Positions 17,560 to 27,083 of a stretch of DNA of 64,000 nucleotides are shown one piece after another. Every line of letters begins with the position of its first letter. Position 1 is the stretch's first letter. Source of the DNA: Bacteroides zhangwenhongii (lineage in GTDB: Bacteria > Bacteroidota > Bacteroidia > Bacteroidales > Bacteroidaceae); the NCBI RefSeq assembly GCF_009193325.2, contig NZ_CP059856.1, positions 744,001-808,000 on the forward strand, in the 5' to 3' direction. A program made the position numbers and the translations under genes. Under the pieces are notes generated by a model that worked only from the letters and a program-made list of their open reading frames with translations, had not been told where the DNA came from and ran no database searches.

Positions 17560-18546
17560 TTATATCTTTCCAAGAATCTTATCCATTACCCAGTTGGTCA
17601 GTGTTGCACTTTCACCGTCGCAGGAACAGATAGATTTGCCCAATAAATGGTCTACTACCGCTTGGATAAGAGGTTGCTGTACATGTTCCGGGTTGCCGAT
17701 ACAGATTTCTTCCCGTCCTTTTTCTGTGTGCAGGCCGATAGGTTCGTAAGTGAAGACAGAAAAACAAATCATTCCTTTGTCCCCAATAATCTCTATACGG
17801 TCTTCGCGAGCTGAATCATGAGCAACAAAGCACCAGGAACCACTGCCTACCAATCCGTTATCGAACTGGAAACAAGCGCTCAACGTATCCTCGGCAGGAT
17901 AAAGTCCGCCACGATTGCTCTTGTAGCCGTTTGCTTCGAGGATACATCCGAACATATCCTGTAATAAATCAATCTGATGTGGAGCAAGATCGTAGAAATA
18001 ACCACCGCCTGCAATGTCAGCCTGTACACGCCAGGGAAGATTTTCACGGTTATAATCCAAGTCACGTGGCGGTTGGGCAAAACGGATCTGTACATTGATT
18101 ACATTACCGATAGTTCCGTTTTCCACCAATTCTTTTACTTTCTGGAAGTAGGGAAGATAACGGCGGTAGTATGCAACGAAACAGGGAACTCCCGTTTCTT
18201 TGGATATGCGGTTAATGCGGGTACATTCTTCGTATGTGACGGCCATCGGTTTCTCAATATAGGCAGGCTTGCCTGCTTTCATCGACATGATGGCGTATGT
18301 AGCATGGGATGAGGGAGGAGTAGCGATATAGATAGCATTCACTTCCGGATCATCTATAAGTTCTTGTGCATCGTCATACCATCTCTTGATACCTCTCTCT
18401 TTGGCGTATGCTTTTGCTTTCGCACCGTCACGGCTCATCACGGCTACTACTTCCGAATGTTCTACTTTTTGGAAAGCAGGGCCGCTTTTAGTTTTCGTCA
18501 CTTCTCCGCAACCGATGAATCCCCATTTGATTATCTTTTCACTCAT
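17560..18546 (-). CDS. Gfo/Idh/MocA family NAD(P)-dependent oxidoreductase
   Basis: A 328-residue sugar or inositol dehydrogenase-type enzyme. The N-terminal Rossmann fold carries GFIGCGEVTKTKSGPAFQ, the middle has IATPPSSHATYA and the EKP motif (AYIEKPMAVT, Lys about residue 98) conserved for catalysis in the family. The C-terminal domain includes GGGYFYDLAPHQIDLL, where the family has its H-x-x-D catalytic pair (APHQIDLL). The natural substrate cannot be read from the sequence. It is followed by guaD on the same strand. A TATCTTTG element lies 36 bases upstream of the start. Confidence 0.92.
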   Translation of the reverse strand: MSEKIIKWGFIGCGEVTKTKSGPAFQKVEHSEVVAVMSRDGAKAKAYAKERGIKRWYDDAQELIDDPEVNAIYIATPPSSHATYAIMSMKAGKPAYIEKPMAVTYEECTRINRISKETGVPCFVAYYRRYLPYFQKVKELVENGTIGNVINVQIRFAQPPRDLDYNRENLPWRVQADIAGGGYFYDLAPHQIDLLQDMFGCILEANGYKSNRGGLYPAEDTLSACFQFDNGLVGSGSWCFVAHDSAREDRIEIIGDKGMICFSVFTYEPIGLHTEKGREEICIGNPEHVQQPLIQAVVDHLLGKSICSCDGESATLTNWVMDKILGKI

Positions 18547-18581
18547 AATACAATTACCTATTTACTTATTCTAATAAACTC

Positions 18582-18589
18582 CAAAGATA
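18582..18589 (-). promoter_or_regulatory. Candidate -7 element for the Gfo/Idh/MocA gene
   Basis: Reverse strand reads TATCTTTG, matching TAnnTTTG, 36 bases before the ATG. Between this site and the PUL 1 terminator (about 18600-18850) I see no gene and no clear structure. Confidence 0.5.
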
Positions 18590-18850
18590 AAGCAATTTTT
18601 TGTCAAGAGCAACTTTATTGATTATTAACTTACTGGAGGAATTTGGAAAATAAAGCCTCTATTTTGCTAAAATGGAGATGCTGTTTGTATGGAATAGATT
18701 TTCCGTTTCGGGTGGATAGGACCTTTGTTCTTGTGAAAGCACATCCTATTTGCAGTATAAAGGCAGGTGAGTAGAGATAAGCCCGGGGGTGAAGGACAAT
18801 ATGCCAATGGAGAAATGAGAAGGAAAGCTGGGATGAGAAGGAATTATCCC

Positions 18851-18892
18851 TTTTTGAAAAAGAGAAAGGCGAGAATTGGAGTTCCCGCCTTT
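18851..18892 (-). terminator. Intrinsic terminator of PUL 1
   Basis: On the reverse strand AAAGGCG(g)GAA...TTC(t)CGCCTTT forms a stem of 7 bp plus 3 bp around one mismatch (arms 18865-18871 and 18886-18892). It is followed by CTCTTTTT. It lies about 80 bp after the last PUL 1 gene. A second small hairpin, GTAGTTT/AAACTAC, lies at 18897-18915. Confidence 0.7.
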
Positions 18893-18974
18893 GCGTGTAG
18901 TTTAATTGAAACTACTTTATCATTAACTCTGTAAAGATACGACATTCGGAAGCGAAAGTCAAGTCTTTGATGGT

Positions 18975-19655
18975 TTATTTTTGGTAATAGGCATTCTCAC
19001 TAGGAGGAATAACCTTTTTGACCGTTATCTTTCCCGGCACAACTAATTTCTGGTCGTTACCCAATGAATTATCATAAATAAGAGTGATGGTGAATTCTGT
19101 ATCCATATTTACTTCTGGAGCTTTGAAAGTGATTTCTGTTGCGTTTTTACTCTCCATCGTTATTGATTCTTCATTAGCCTGCAGTGTTGTGACAATATTC
19201 AAATCAGTTCCTGTGATAGTGATAATGTCGCCTGGCTCTACTTCACCGGATAAGGTAGTAGAGGTTGTAGGAATAACAGGTGCAATATAAACAGTCAGCT
19301 CCTCACATACAACGAGATGATGTACCGAATTATACAATACGGCTAGAGGAACGACTTTTGTTTCTTCGAATACTTCAGTCGGCACATAAACAGTGAGTGA
19401 TTGGTGGTCACGATCCGTTTGCGGTGTTTTAATATCAATCGTGATATCGTTGCCAAAATATACTTTGGAGATAAGATGCATATTTTCGCCTGTCAGAGTA
19501 ATTGCTTCTCCCGGTTGTACGGTTGTTGCTTCCATCATATTGACGGAAGTCTGCGGTATATCAATATCATTGTCACGGGTACATCCGCTTAATAGATATG
19601 TCAGACATAATGTTACCGTCAATGTGATAGTTGCTATATAATTTCTTTTCTTCAT
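18975..19655 (-). CDS. IPT/TIG-domain surface lipoprotein (226 aa)
   Basis: Last gene of PUL 1. It has a lipoprotein signal peptide (LLSGC at about residues 21-25), then two Ig-like IPT/TIG repeats. Each shows the pattern of a Gly-x-x-I-T-(I/L)-(T)-G element (VQPGEAITLTGENM and VEPGDIITITGTDL). Proteins of this build next to SusC/SusD pairs are commonly surface glycan-binding lipoproteins. No separate carbohydrate-binding domain can be seen, so binding is inferred from position. It starts 12 bp after the larger TIG protein and may be a truncated or domain-reduced relative of it. Confidence 0.8.
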   Translation of the reverse strand: MKKRNYIATITLTVTLCLTYLLSGCTRDNDIDIPQTSVNMMEATTVQPGEAITLTGENMHLISKVYFGNDITIDIKTPQTDRDHQSLTVYVPTEVFEETKVVPLAVLYNSVHHLVVCEELTVYIAPVIPTTSTTLSGEVEPGDIITITGTDLNIVTTLQANEESITMESKNATEITFKAPEVNMDTEFTITLIYDNSLGNDQKLVVPGKITVKKVIPPSENAYYQK

Positions 19656-19667
19656 GATCTTTCTTTT

Positions 19668-21200
19668 TTAGCGTTGATAATAAAGGTCGAATGTAATGTA
19701 GGCAATACCTTGATTGTTCTTATCACCGTTATTGACATTGCTGGATTGATCGTAATCGATGTGCACATCCAGAATATCAAGAATTCCGTATTTGTCTTTA
19801 TATTTATTGTGGAATACGATAATACTGCCTTTTTCAAAAATCTGCTCACTTACTGTACCTTCAGCTTCTTCTGCTTTACGAGTGCGGACAGAGCTTTTAG
19901 TAATGTTCAGACTAGTAAAAAGTGTAGGAGTAATTTCCAATTGATCTTTGTTGGTTCTTATCTGTTCGATAAGTGCCGCATTTTTAGTTGTATTCAATAC
20001 TACGAATCTAGTTTGTACTGCCGTAAATGATGTATATTCTGTGGGCAGATCTGTGTTGGGCAGAGAAGATGTTCCACACCAGTAATTTTTTAGATTGTTT
20101 TTGGTTGAATTAAGTATGGCATCCGGTGAATTTAACTGAAAATCCAAAGTCTTGTTTACATATGCTCCGAAATCTATCTTATCATGATTCTCCTTATCTT
20201 TCAGAACACAAGGAGTACAGATAGGATTACCGTCAGCAGAATTACCATTAAGCATACTACCATAACCATATTTACTGTTACGTGTCCCTATCGCTTGATT
20301 AGCAGCGAATAAGTTCTTCATTCGAATCACCTTACAAGCGTCGGCTAGAATGATCTCTTTCGTCTCGTTATAATACGTCACTTTTATTTGCACTGTACTT
20401 GTTTCATCCAAAGTCGGTACTCTAAATACAATGATATTTTCTTCCTGACTGACTGGAGTGCATTTCTCTTCTCCAAAATATATATACTCAATCAGATTGA
20501 GATGTGTGCCGCTTAAGGTAAGCAGGCTTCTTTCCATCAGGCTTTCCTGATCTATCTTCTCTATTTCCGGTTGGTCTTTTTCTACGAGAAAATCATCGGA
20601 TTCTCCCTTTATTTCAGACTCACCACCTGTTTGATTGGTATACTTTAAAGAAACGGTCGTATTATCATCAATGATAAAAGGTACTTTGACGGCAATTTCT
20701 TCTTCACTCTGATAGACAATTTCTCCTTCTTCGTCTCCCATATAAACTTTGGAGATAATATCAAGGTCTGTTCCCAAAATCTCTACATTATTTCCGACTC
20801 TTCCACCTTTCGGAAATTCTGTCACAACCGGAGTAGGATAGGTGACTGTAAATGATTGAGAACTTTCCGCACGGGTACTTTCGCTATCATCATTTTTGCG
20901 TGAGGTAGAAAGTACAATTTTGCCATTCTTTGTACCCTCACGAGGAACTACGATTACGATTTCCTGCTGTGATAGTTTATAAAGTATCTGTGCCTCCACA
21001 CCACCAATGGTTGCAGTTTCTATATCGCGTAGATTATTACCTTTGACAGTTACCTGTGTTCCTGCTTTTCCGCTTACAGGAGCAAACTCAATGATTTCCG
21101 GCGCTCCTTGAACCTCTGTCTCAATGCTCAACTTTTCGTTGCAACTTGTCAATGTGACAAGTACACAGAGGACTAATAGGCTATATAGTTTATTTTTCAT
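19668..21200 (-). CDS. Multi-IPT/TIG-domain surface glycan-binding lipoprotein candidate
   Basis: A 510-residue lipoprotein (signal peptide ending LTSC at about residue 20) with at least three IPT/TIG Ig-like repeats in the first ~280 residues. Examples are FAPVSGKAGTQVTVKGNNL, FPKGGRVGNNVEILGTDL and RSLLTLSGTHL. The C-terminal ~220 residues carry no domain I recognise and probably form the ligand-binding module, as in SusE/F-position proteins built as a rigid TIG stalk plus a tip domain. It lies 20 bp downstream of susD in PUL 1 and presumably sits on the cell surface, passing oligosaccharides to the SusCD complex. Confidence 0.85.
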   Translation of the reverse strand: MKNKLYSLLVLCVLVTLTSCNEKLSIETEVQGAPEIIEFAPVSGKAGTQVTVKGNNLRDIETATIGGVEAQILYKLSQQEIVIVVPREGTKNGKIVLSTSRKNDDSESTRAESSQSFTVTYPTPVVTEFPKGGRVGNNVEILGTDLDIISKVYMGDEEGEIVYQSEEEIAVKVPFIIDDNTTVSLKYTNQTGGESEIKGESDDFLVEKDQPEIEKIDQESLMERSLLTLSGTHLNLIEYIYFGEEKCTPVSQEENIIVFRVPTLDETSTVQIKVTYYNETKEIILADACKVIRMKNLFAANQAIGTRNSKYGYGSMLNGNSADGNPICTPCVLKDKENHDKIDFGAYVNKTLDFQLNSPDAILNSTKNNLKNYWCGTSSLPNTDLPTEYTSFTAVQTRFVVLNTTKNAALIEQIRTNKDQLEITPTLFTSLNITKSSVRTRKAEEAEGTVSEQIFEKGSIIVFHNKYKDKYGILDILDVHIDYDQSSNVNNGDKNNQGIAYITFDLYYQR

Positions 21201-21219
21201 ACTGTTTTCGTTTTGAGAA

Positions 21220-22710
21220 TTAGTAATGTGGATTTTGGGTGATTACGCTTGGATTATTGTCTATCACACTTTGAGGGATAGGAAGCAATAATTGCCATTC
21301 CGCCATTGGGTTGACGGTGAAAGCATATTCTCCGTAGAAGCTCTCGGTTTCTGTAATTTGTTTATTGATAGTTTCCAAAGCCTTGCCCCAACGAACGAGG
21401 TCGAACCAGCGTTGGTTTTCGAATGCCAGTTCCAAACGACGTTCTTTTTCCAGCTTTTCACGGAAAGCGGAACGTACAGGCACTTCGGAAATGTCGATAG
21501 CCCCCAATCCGGCACGGCGGCGTACCTCGTTGAGATACGGTAGTCCGGCAGCGGGACCGTCTATCTTGTTCAGTACTTCAGCGTACATCAACAGCACATC
21601 TGCATGACGAATGACAGGCCAGTCGTTTTCTGCGTCATAACGTACGCTGACGGGCGAAACAAATTTCTTGATATATGCCGATTGATTTGAAATGACTACC
21701 GGATCTTTCTTACTCGGGTCAATATAATGATCGCTTACGCTAACTTCTTTACGCAAGTCACCTTCCGGATAAATACCTAGTACTTCAGTGGTCGGGTAGT
21801 TGCGCCCGTCTCCATCTCCCGTCACTACATTGGCACCACTCTTGGTAGGCGCAAATGTGTTGGCAAAAGGAGAGCCGATCCCCAGACTTCCCGATTTGTA
21901 ACGGACAGCAAAGATTATTTCATCATTCATTTCTTTGGAAATATCAAACACATCAGAATAACTGACAGTCAACTGATCTCCTTTTACATCCACTACCGAT
22001 TTGAGCAGCCTCTTGGCTTCTTCATATTTCCCGATAGTCAGATAAACTTTGGCAAGCAAAGATTGAGCGGCCGGCTGGGTGACGCGTCCTAAATCGGCTA
22101 CATCGTATGTCACACCTTCCAAGTCATCAATGGACGTTTTCAAATCGTCAATAATCTGCTGATAGGTAGCCTCCACACTGCTACGGTCTTTTTTCATAGC
22201 ATCTGCTACACTCAATTCTTCCGTTATAATGAAAGTCGGACCGAAAAGACGTACTAGGTTGAAGTAATGATAAGCACGGATGAAACATGCTTCTCCCTCA
22301 AATTGCGCCCGTTTTTTCTCATTGGCTACTACCGCCAGATTCTCAGGAGCAAGTACGTTATTGCAACTGTTGATATTACTGTAAGTGGCTTCCCAATAAG
22401 TACGTATGTTCGCGTTGCTGGCATCCATTGTACCAAGATCCAATGCCTGTTGTTGCAGGAAAGCGTCATTGGTGGAGCTGTTGCTATTCATGCGGGTATT
22501 GTCCGCACGCAGTTCGGTAAGTGTCCATTCAATGTTTAACGGAGCCTGCATACCTCCGTAACAGCCAATAACGGCAGTATTCATTTCTGCTTCATTCTTA
22601 TAGAACGAACTGTCGGGGATATAGGAGTCCGGTGTGATGTTGAGGTCACAGGAAGAAAGCCCCGGCAGACAAGTAGACAGACTAACGATAAATATATGTT
22701 TTAGTTTCAT
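21220..22710 (-). CDS. SusD/RagB family outer-membrane nutrient-binding lipoprotein (PUL 1)
   Basis: A 496-residue SusD homologue that caps the SusC barrel and captures glycan at the surface. The lipobox is LSSC at about residues 18-21 after a short signal peptide. The N-terminal TPR-like helical part includes FEGEACFIRAYHYFNLVRLFG, a strongly conserved SusD element. The C-terminal half carries WPVIRHADVLLMYAEVLN and the end motif ENQRWFDLVRWG followed by LLPIPQSVI, all typical of the RagB/SusD family. It follows susC with a 20-bp gap. Confidence 0.95.
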   Translation of the reverse strand: MKLKHIFIVSLSTCLPGLSSCDLNITPDSYIPDSSFYKNEAEMNTAVIGCYGGMQAPLNIEWTLTELRADNTRMNSNSSTNDAFLQQQALDLGTMDASNANIRTYWEATYSNINSCNNVLAPENLAVVANEKKRAQFEGEACFIRAYHYFNLVRLFGPTFIITEELSVADAMKKDRSSVEATYQQIIDDLKTSIDDLEGVTYDVADLGRVTQPAAQSLLAKVYLTIGKYEEAKRLLKSVVDVKGDQLTVSYSDVFDISKEMNDEIIFAVRYKSGSLGIGSPFANTFAPTKSGANVVTGDGDGRNYPTTEVLGIYPEGDLRKEVSVSDHYIDPSKKDPVVISNQSAYIKKFVSPVSVRYDAENDWPVIRHADVLLMYAEVLNKIDGPAAGLPYLNEVRRRAGLGAIDISEVPVRSAFREKLEKERRLELAFENQRWFDLVRWGKALETINKQITETESFYGEYAFTVNPMAEWQLLLPIPQSVIDNNPSVITQNPHY

Positions 22711-22730
22711 TTCTGTACGTTTTAAGATGA

Positions 22731-25700
22731 TTAGAAATTAAGTTCGAATCCGAAATTGACGGTAGACTGTATCGGGAATCCTCCGCGTTGGTATCCGTTC
22801 ACCAATGGCGAAGCGTACGATCCGCTTGTCACACGGGCTTCCGGATTGATACCCCGGTAACTCTTTCCCCAGAAGTAAAGCAAGTTCTGACCGGAAGCAT
22901 AAAGGCGAAGCGAGTTGAGTCCTGCCTTTTTCAGTTTTTTCTTATCAAATGTATAACCTAAAACTACGTCGCGCAATGCTACGAATGATCCGTTTTCAAT
23001 CATGTAGTCGGTGAACTCCCATGAGATTCCGGCAGAACCTACTGTCGGCGTGCGTCCGTCGCCCGGATATTCGGCGCTGATCCAGCGGTCTTTCGCATAA
23101 TTGCGATTGAATTTCTTGGATTCGGTATAGTATCCGTCACCGTTGAATACATCCAGTCCGCTTACACCTTGAATCAGGAAATAAAGATCGAACCTTTTCC
23201 ATCTGAAGGTATTGGAAATACCCCACGTCGCTTTCGGGAAGGGATTACCAATGACGGTACGGTCTTTGTCATTGATGACACCGTCGTCGTTGACGTCTAC
23301 AATCTTGAGACTGCCCGGAGTGGCACTTGCCAAGTGTGGTGAAGAATCCAGGTCGGCCTGATTGAGGTAAACCCCGTCAGTCTTGTATCCGAAGAAAGAA
23401 ATGGCACGATGACCGACTTGTGCCAGATAGGTTTCGTTACGTTCTCCGGTAGAAATCAGTCTTTCTTCACCGGAAAGTTCGAGTAACTTGTTGAAGTTGG
23501 ATGAGATGTTGAACGAGGTGGTCCATTCAAAATCCTTAGTACGGATATTGTGTGTATTCAATTCGATTTCGATACCACTGTTACGGATGCGCCCGATATT
23601 GTTCCAATAGTCACTGTAGCCCATGAAAGATACGACCGGTTGCTTGAACAGCAGTTGCTTGGTGATGGAATAGTATCCCTCCAGTGTCAGGTTTATGCGA
23701 TTGTTCAAGGCACTGAAATCGATACCGGCATTATATTCGTAAGTCTGTTCCCAAGTGATGTTGTAATTGCCTTTTGTTGAGGTAGCCTTGTTGAGTCCGG
23801 GAATGAGTGCTCCTGTTCCACTGCCTAATGGGTAGTTGCTGGCATAAAGCAGATTGTAGTAAGAGTTGGCAGGAATATTATTGTTGCCCGTTACACCGAA
23901 GCTGGCACGGAGTTTCAGCATATTCAACCAACTGATACCTTTCAGGAAGGATTCTTCCGAAACACGCCATCCCAGAGATACGGATGGGAACCAGCCCCAT
24001 TGGTGTCCGTCGGCAAATAGGGAACTACCGTCCGTACGTAGACTGGCGGAGAACAGGTATTTGTCGGCATAGCTGTAATTGATACGTGCCAGAGCAGACA
24101 TCATAGCAGTACGGAATTTAACCGTATTTGTTTGGCTTACATCAAAAGAGGTAGCTGCATTGAGTGTATGGACATAGTCGGTCGGGAAGCCCAAGCCTAC
24201 GATATTCGCTGTGGTTTCCGATGTTGTCTGTGCTGTATATCCCAATAAGGCTGCATAGTCATGCTTACCTTTCTTACCGGTATAGTTCAGTGTGTTTTCG
24301 CTCAATAAGTCTACATAGAGACGGTTTTTATAAGTACCCATCGCCGATTCCTCATCTTTGCGGGATTCGTAGTTGCGGTACTCGTTATTTTGCCGGTATT
24401 TGATGTAGAAACCGTTGGAGGTGGTAAAGGTAAGTCCCTCCATTATCTGCACATTGATAGAAGAATTGGCTTGCAGGTTATAATCTTCTTTGAAGCGTTC
24501 TTCGGTATCCATCAATGATTTCGGATTATTGTTGCTGGTGTTGAAAGGGCTTGCTTTCACTTGCGTGCCATCTTCACGGGTGTATATGATATTGCTGAAG
24601 TCGCTACCGCGTGCCCATGAGCCGATGGCTTTTCCGGTGAGAGCTGCCGTTTCTGCCGTATGGCGTACCGGCATGAAAGACGGAGTACGGTAGAAGTCGA
24701 TAAAGTTGGTCGATGGAGTCTCTGTTTTGGTGTAAGACGGAGCGATGTTCAAGCTGAGATCTACGCGCTTGGATAACTTCGCATTGATGCGTGATCGGAG
24801 ATTCAGACGTTTGTAGTTACTGTTAATCATAATACCGTCTTCCTGTGCGTAGTTGCCGGAGATATAGTAAGTAAGACCTTTCTTTCCACCCGATACGGAG
24901 AGTTGTACCTGATGGATTTGTGGAGTATCCTGCAGGCCTTCACGTTGCCAGTCGGTATAATTATCGATAAGCCCGAAGGCTTCGTCATTGGCTGCTATGG
25001 ATTTATTTTGCAGGGCGGCCTCGTAGCCCATCATATTGTAATAGTCTTTAGAACTCATGATGGGGTGCAGTTTGTAGGCCCATTTTAATCCGGTAGAGGC
25101 TTTTACGCTATATTTGGCTTTACTGGCACTTCCTTCTTTTGTGGTCACCAGGATAACACCGTTAGCCGCACGTGAACCGTAGATGGCAGCGGAAGCGGCA
25201 TCTTTTAATACTTCGATGGAAGCGATATCCGCCATATCGAGCGTAGAAAGTCCTTCGGGAACAGGATAACCGTCAATGACAATCAACGGAGAGCTGTCGG
25301 CACTGATGGAACCCATACCACGAACACGGATTTGAGGGGCAGCTCCGGCCTCGGAAGTGGAGTTCTGGATATTCACACCGGCAATCTTTCCTTGCAGCAG
25401 TTGGTCTACTTGCGTCACGGGAATATCTGTGAGACTGTTGACATCCATCTTGGATACCGAACCGGTCAAGTGAGATTTTTTCTGTACACCGTAACCGACC
25501 ACTACTACTTCGTCCAACACTTTTGTGTCTTCCTTTAATTTGATGTTCAGAGTTTTCTGATTATTGACAGGTACTTCTTGTGTGGTGTATCCGATATAAG
25601 AGATGACAAGTATAGATTTGGAGGAAGGGACATTTAATGTAAATTTACCATCTATATCGGTGATAGTACCGGTGGTACTTCCTTTTACCTTCACATTTAC

Positions 25701-25838
25701 TCCGGGAACACCGCCTTGACTATCGGTGACTGTACCGGTAACTGTAAGTGATTGTGCATAGACAACCGCTACGAACGGGGTGCATAATAACAGCAAGAAA
25801 GCTATTATTAAAGGATAATGAAACGATTTATTCCTCAT
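22731..25838 (-). CDS. SusC/RagA family TonB-dependent outer-membrane transporter (PUL 1)
   Basis: TonB-dependent importer of oligosaccharides, 1035 residues. Signal peptide to about residue 28; carboxypeptidase-D-like regulatory domain at about 32-110 (GTVTDSQGGVPGVNVKVKG, SYIGYTTQEV). The TonB-box/SusC signature LDEVVVVGYG follows at about 108-117, then the plug (SSPLIVIDGYPVP, AAIYGSRAANGVILVTTK) and a barrel ending in Phe. It has no N-terminal STN domain, unlike the SusC proteins of PULs 2 and 3. That fits control by the hybrid two-component system rather than by a sigma/anti-sigma pair. It sits between the lyase genes and susD. Confidence 0.97.
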   Translation of the reverse strand: MRNKSFHYPLIIAFLLLLCTPFVAVVYAQSLTVTGTVTDSQGGVPGVNVKVKGSTTGTITDIDGKFTLNVPSSKSILVISYIGYTTQEVPVNNQKTLNIKLKEDTKVLDEVVVVGYGVQKKSHLTGSVSKMDVNSLTDIPVTQVDQLLQGKIAGVNIQNSTSEAGAAPQIRVRGMGSISADSSPLIVIDGYPVPEGLSTLDMADIASIEVLKDAASAAIYGSRAANGVILVTTKEGSASKAKYSVKASTGLKWAYKLHPIMSSKDYYNMMGYEAALQNKSIAANDEAFGLIDNYTDWQREGLQDTPQIHQVQLSVSGGKKGLTYYISGNYAQEDGIMINSNYKRLNLRSRINAKLSKRVDLSLNIAPSYTKTETPSTNFIDFYRTPSFMPVRHTAETAALTGKAIGSWARGSDFSNIIYTREDGTQVKASPFNTSNNNPKSLMDTEERFKEDYNLQANSSINVQIMEGLTFTTSNGFYIKYRQNNEYRNYESRKDEESAMGTYKNRLYVDLLSENTLNYTGKKGKHDYAALLGYTAQTTSETTANIVGLGFPTDYVHTLNAATSFDVSQTNTVKFRTAMMSALARINYSYADKYLFSASLRTDGSSLFADGHQWGWFPSVSLGWRVSEESFLKGISWLNMLKLRASFGVTGNNNIPANSYYNLLYASNYPLGSGTGALIPGLNKATSTKGNYNITWEQTYEYNAGIDFSALNNRINLTLEGYYSITKQLLFKQPVVSFMGYSDYWNNIGRIRNSGIEIELNTHNIRTKDFEWTTSFNISSNFNKLLELSGEERLISTGERNETYLAQVGHRAISFFGYKTDGVYLNQADLDSSPHLASATPGSLKIVDVNDDGVINDKDRTVIGNPFPKATWGISNTFRWKRFDLYFLIQGVSGLDVFNGDGYYTESKKFNRNYAKDRWISAEYPGDGRTPTVGSAGISWEFTDYMIENGSFVALRDVVLGYTFDKKKLKKAGLNSLRLYASGQNLLYFWGKSYRGINPEARVTSGSYASPLVNGYQRGGFPIQSTVNFGFELNF

Positions 25839-25859
25839 AATATTGGGATTTAATAGGAT

Positions 25860-27062
25860 TTATTCTAAACTGTATAATAAGTGCATACGGCTGGAAACAG
25901 GAGTCGTACGGTATTTGGCGCCGATAGTTTCGTATCCGGCTTTCGGATCAAAGAAAGAGGCTTTGCGGAGTACCCAACAAGATTCATCTTGTTTCTTCTC
26001 CCATTCTTTGATTTGCTGGTAAGGCCATTGGCTTTGGGGCTTGCCGATATAAGGAATTACAAACTTTAGGGCAGCAGTAATGGAACGTCCGTCTTTGCTG
26101 GTAGCGTTGTAAATATCAATTCCTTCTGTGGAAGCAATGAAAGACATATCCAGCATATGAGTCAGGTTAAAGAGCGTATAGCCGAATGCAGTTGTGCGTT
26201 CCAGTTCCAACGGTTGTTTTCCGTCCGGTTCAATTTGAGGGAACAAACGCTTTTCAGGAAATGCTTTTAATATTTGTGTTGCCAGTTCTTTATTACCTAT
26301 GTAGAGTGCGTACGCTGTCAACTGTACGTCATATGCCAAACCATGATTGTTTTTCGCCGCATTTTCTTCGGCAGCAACCGGACTGGTCTGTATCCATTCA
26401 ACGAACTGTGTAAACCACTCTTTCATACCTTTCTTGATGGCAGGTGTCATCGCCTTTGAGCTATCCAGCAAGGTGAGTGCATCCAGCATTTCTACAAAAC
26501 AATACGTATCGATCATGCCTGTTCCACGTCCTAATCCTTTTCTGTGGCCGGGGATAGTCTGCCCGTAGTTTAAGTTCGGATTCATTTTTGTTTTAGCGTC
26601 CAGGAACCAGACATTCAGGAAATCAGTAGCTTTCTTTGCATATTGTTCGTTACCTGAAAAATAGTAGGCGATTCCCAAAGTAGTGACGGCTTTCGCCATA
26701 TCCCCCAATCGATTACGGTCTAATTTTGACAGTTCGGGATTACGTTGTCCGTCTTTACGGATATAGGGTAACCCGTCCGGTTTGGAAGGATCAGGCCACC
26801 AGTAAGGGCCCATACTCATATAGTCATGCTTGTCACCGCTAGAGGCCGTCATACTTTTGTCCATCACAGACGGAGGAGTCATTTTCATCGCTTTGTCAGC
26901 GTCTCTCATTAAAGTTTTAATAGCCGGAGCGTATGCAGGGGTATCGGCTTTAGCCTTCACTTTAGCCAGCTTTTCTGCCGGATAGATACGGGTATTAACG
27001 GTCTGTGCATTCATTGGAAGCAGACAAACCAGTGTAAAAGCACTCAATAGTAAGTTTCTCAT
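25860..27062 (-). CDS. Alginate-lyase superfamily polysaccharide lyase (PL5/PL38-like), copy 2
   Basis: A 400-residue secreted protein (signal peptide MRNLLLSAFTLVCLLPMNAQ) with the alpha-toroid alginate_lyase fold (PF05426 type). Recognisable segments are YWWPDPSKPDGLPYIRKDG, TMMNPNLNYGQTIPG-like KMNPNLNYGQ, GRGTGMIDTYCFVEM and EENAAKNNHGLAYDVQ. The N-N-H triad is the conserved catalytic-site element of the superfamily. The usual reaction is beta-elimination in uronic-acid chains, leaving a 4,5-unsaturated end that GH88 can remove. A PL38-like assignment is likeliest but the exact substrate (alginate, glucuronan or another uronan) is not readable. It is paralogous to the next gene upstream. 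Confidence 0.85.
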   Translation of the reverse strand: MRNLLLSAFTLVCLLPMNAQTVNTRIYPAEKLAKVKAKADTPAYAPAIKTLMRDADKAMKMTPPSVMDKSMTASSGDKHDYMSMGPYWWPDPSKPDGLPYIRKDGQRNPELSKLDRNRLGDMAKAVTTLGIAYYFSGNEQYAKKATDFLNVWFLDAKTKMNPNLNYGQTIPGHRKGLGRGTGMIDTYCFVEMLDALTLLDSSKAMTPAIKKGMKEWFTQFVEWIQTSPVAAEENAAKNNHGLAYDVQLTAYALYIGNKELATQILKAFPEKRLFPQIEPDGKQPLELERTTAFGYTLFNLTHMLDMSFIASTEGIDIYNATSKDGRSITAALKFVIPYIGKPQSQWPYQQIKEWEKKQDESCWVLRKASFFDPKAGYETIGAKYRTTPVSSRMHLLYSLE

Positions 27063-27083
27063 AATTATTTTATTTTAAGCGAA

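Noticed and set aside
18600-18850. Small gene between the Gfo/Idh/MocA gene and the PUL 1 terminator
   Set aside because: No open frame with a credible start, ribosome-binding site or recognisable product.
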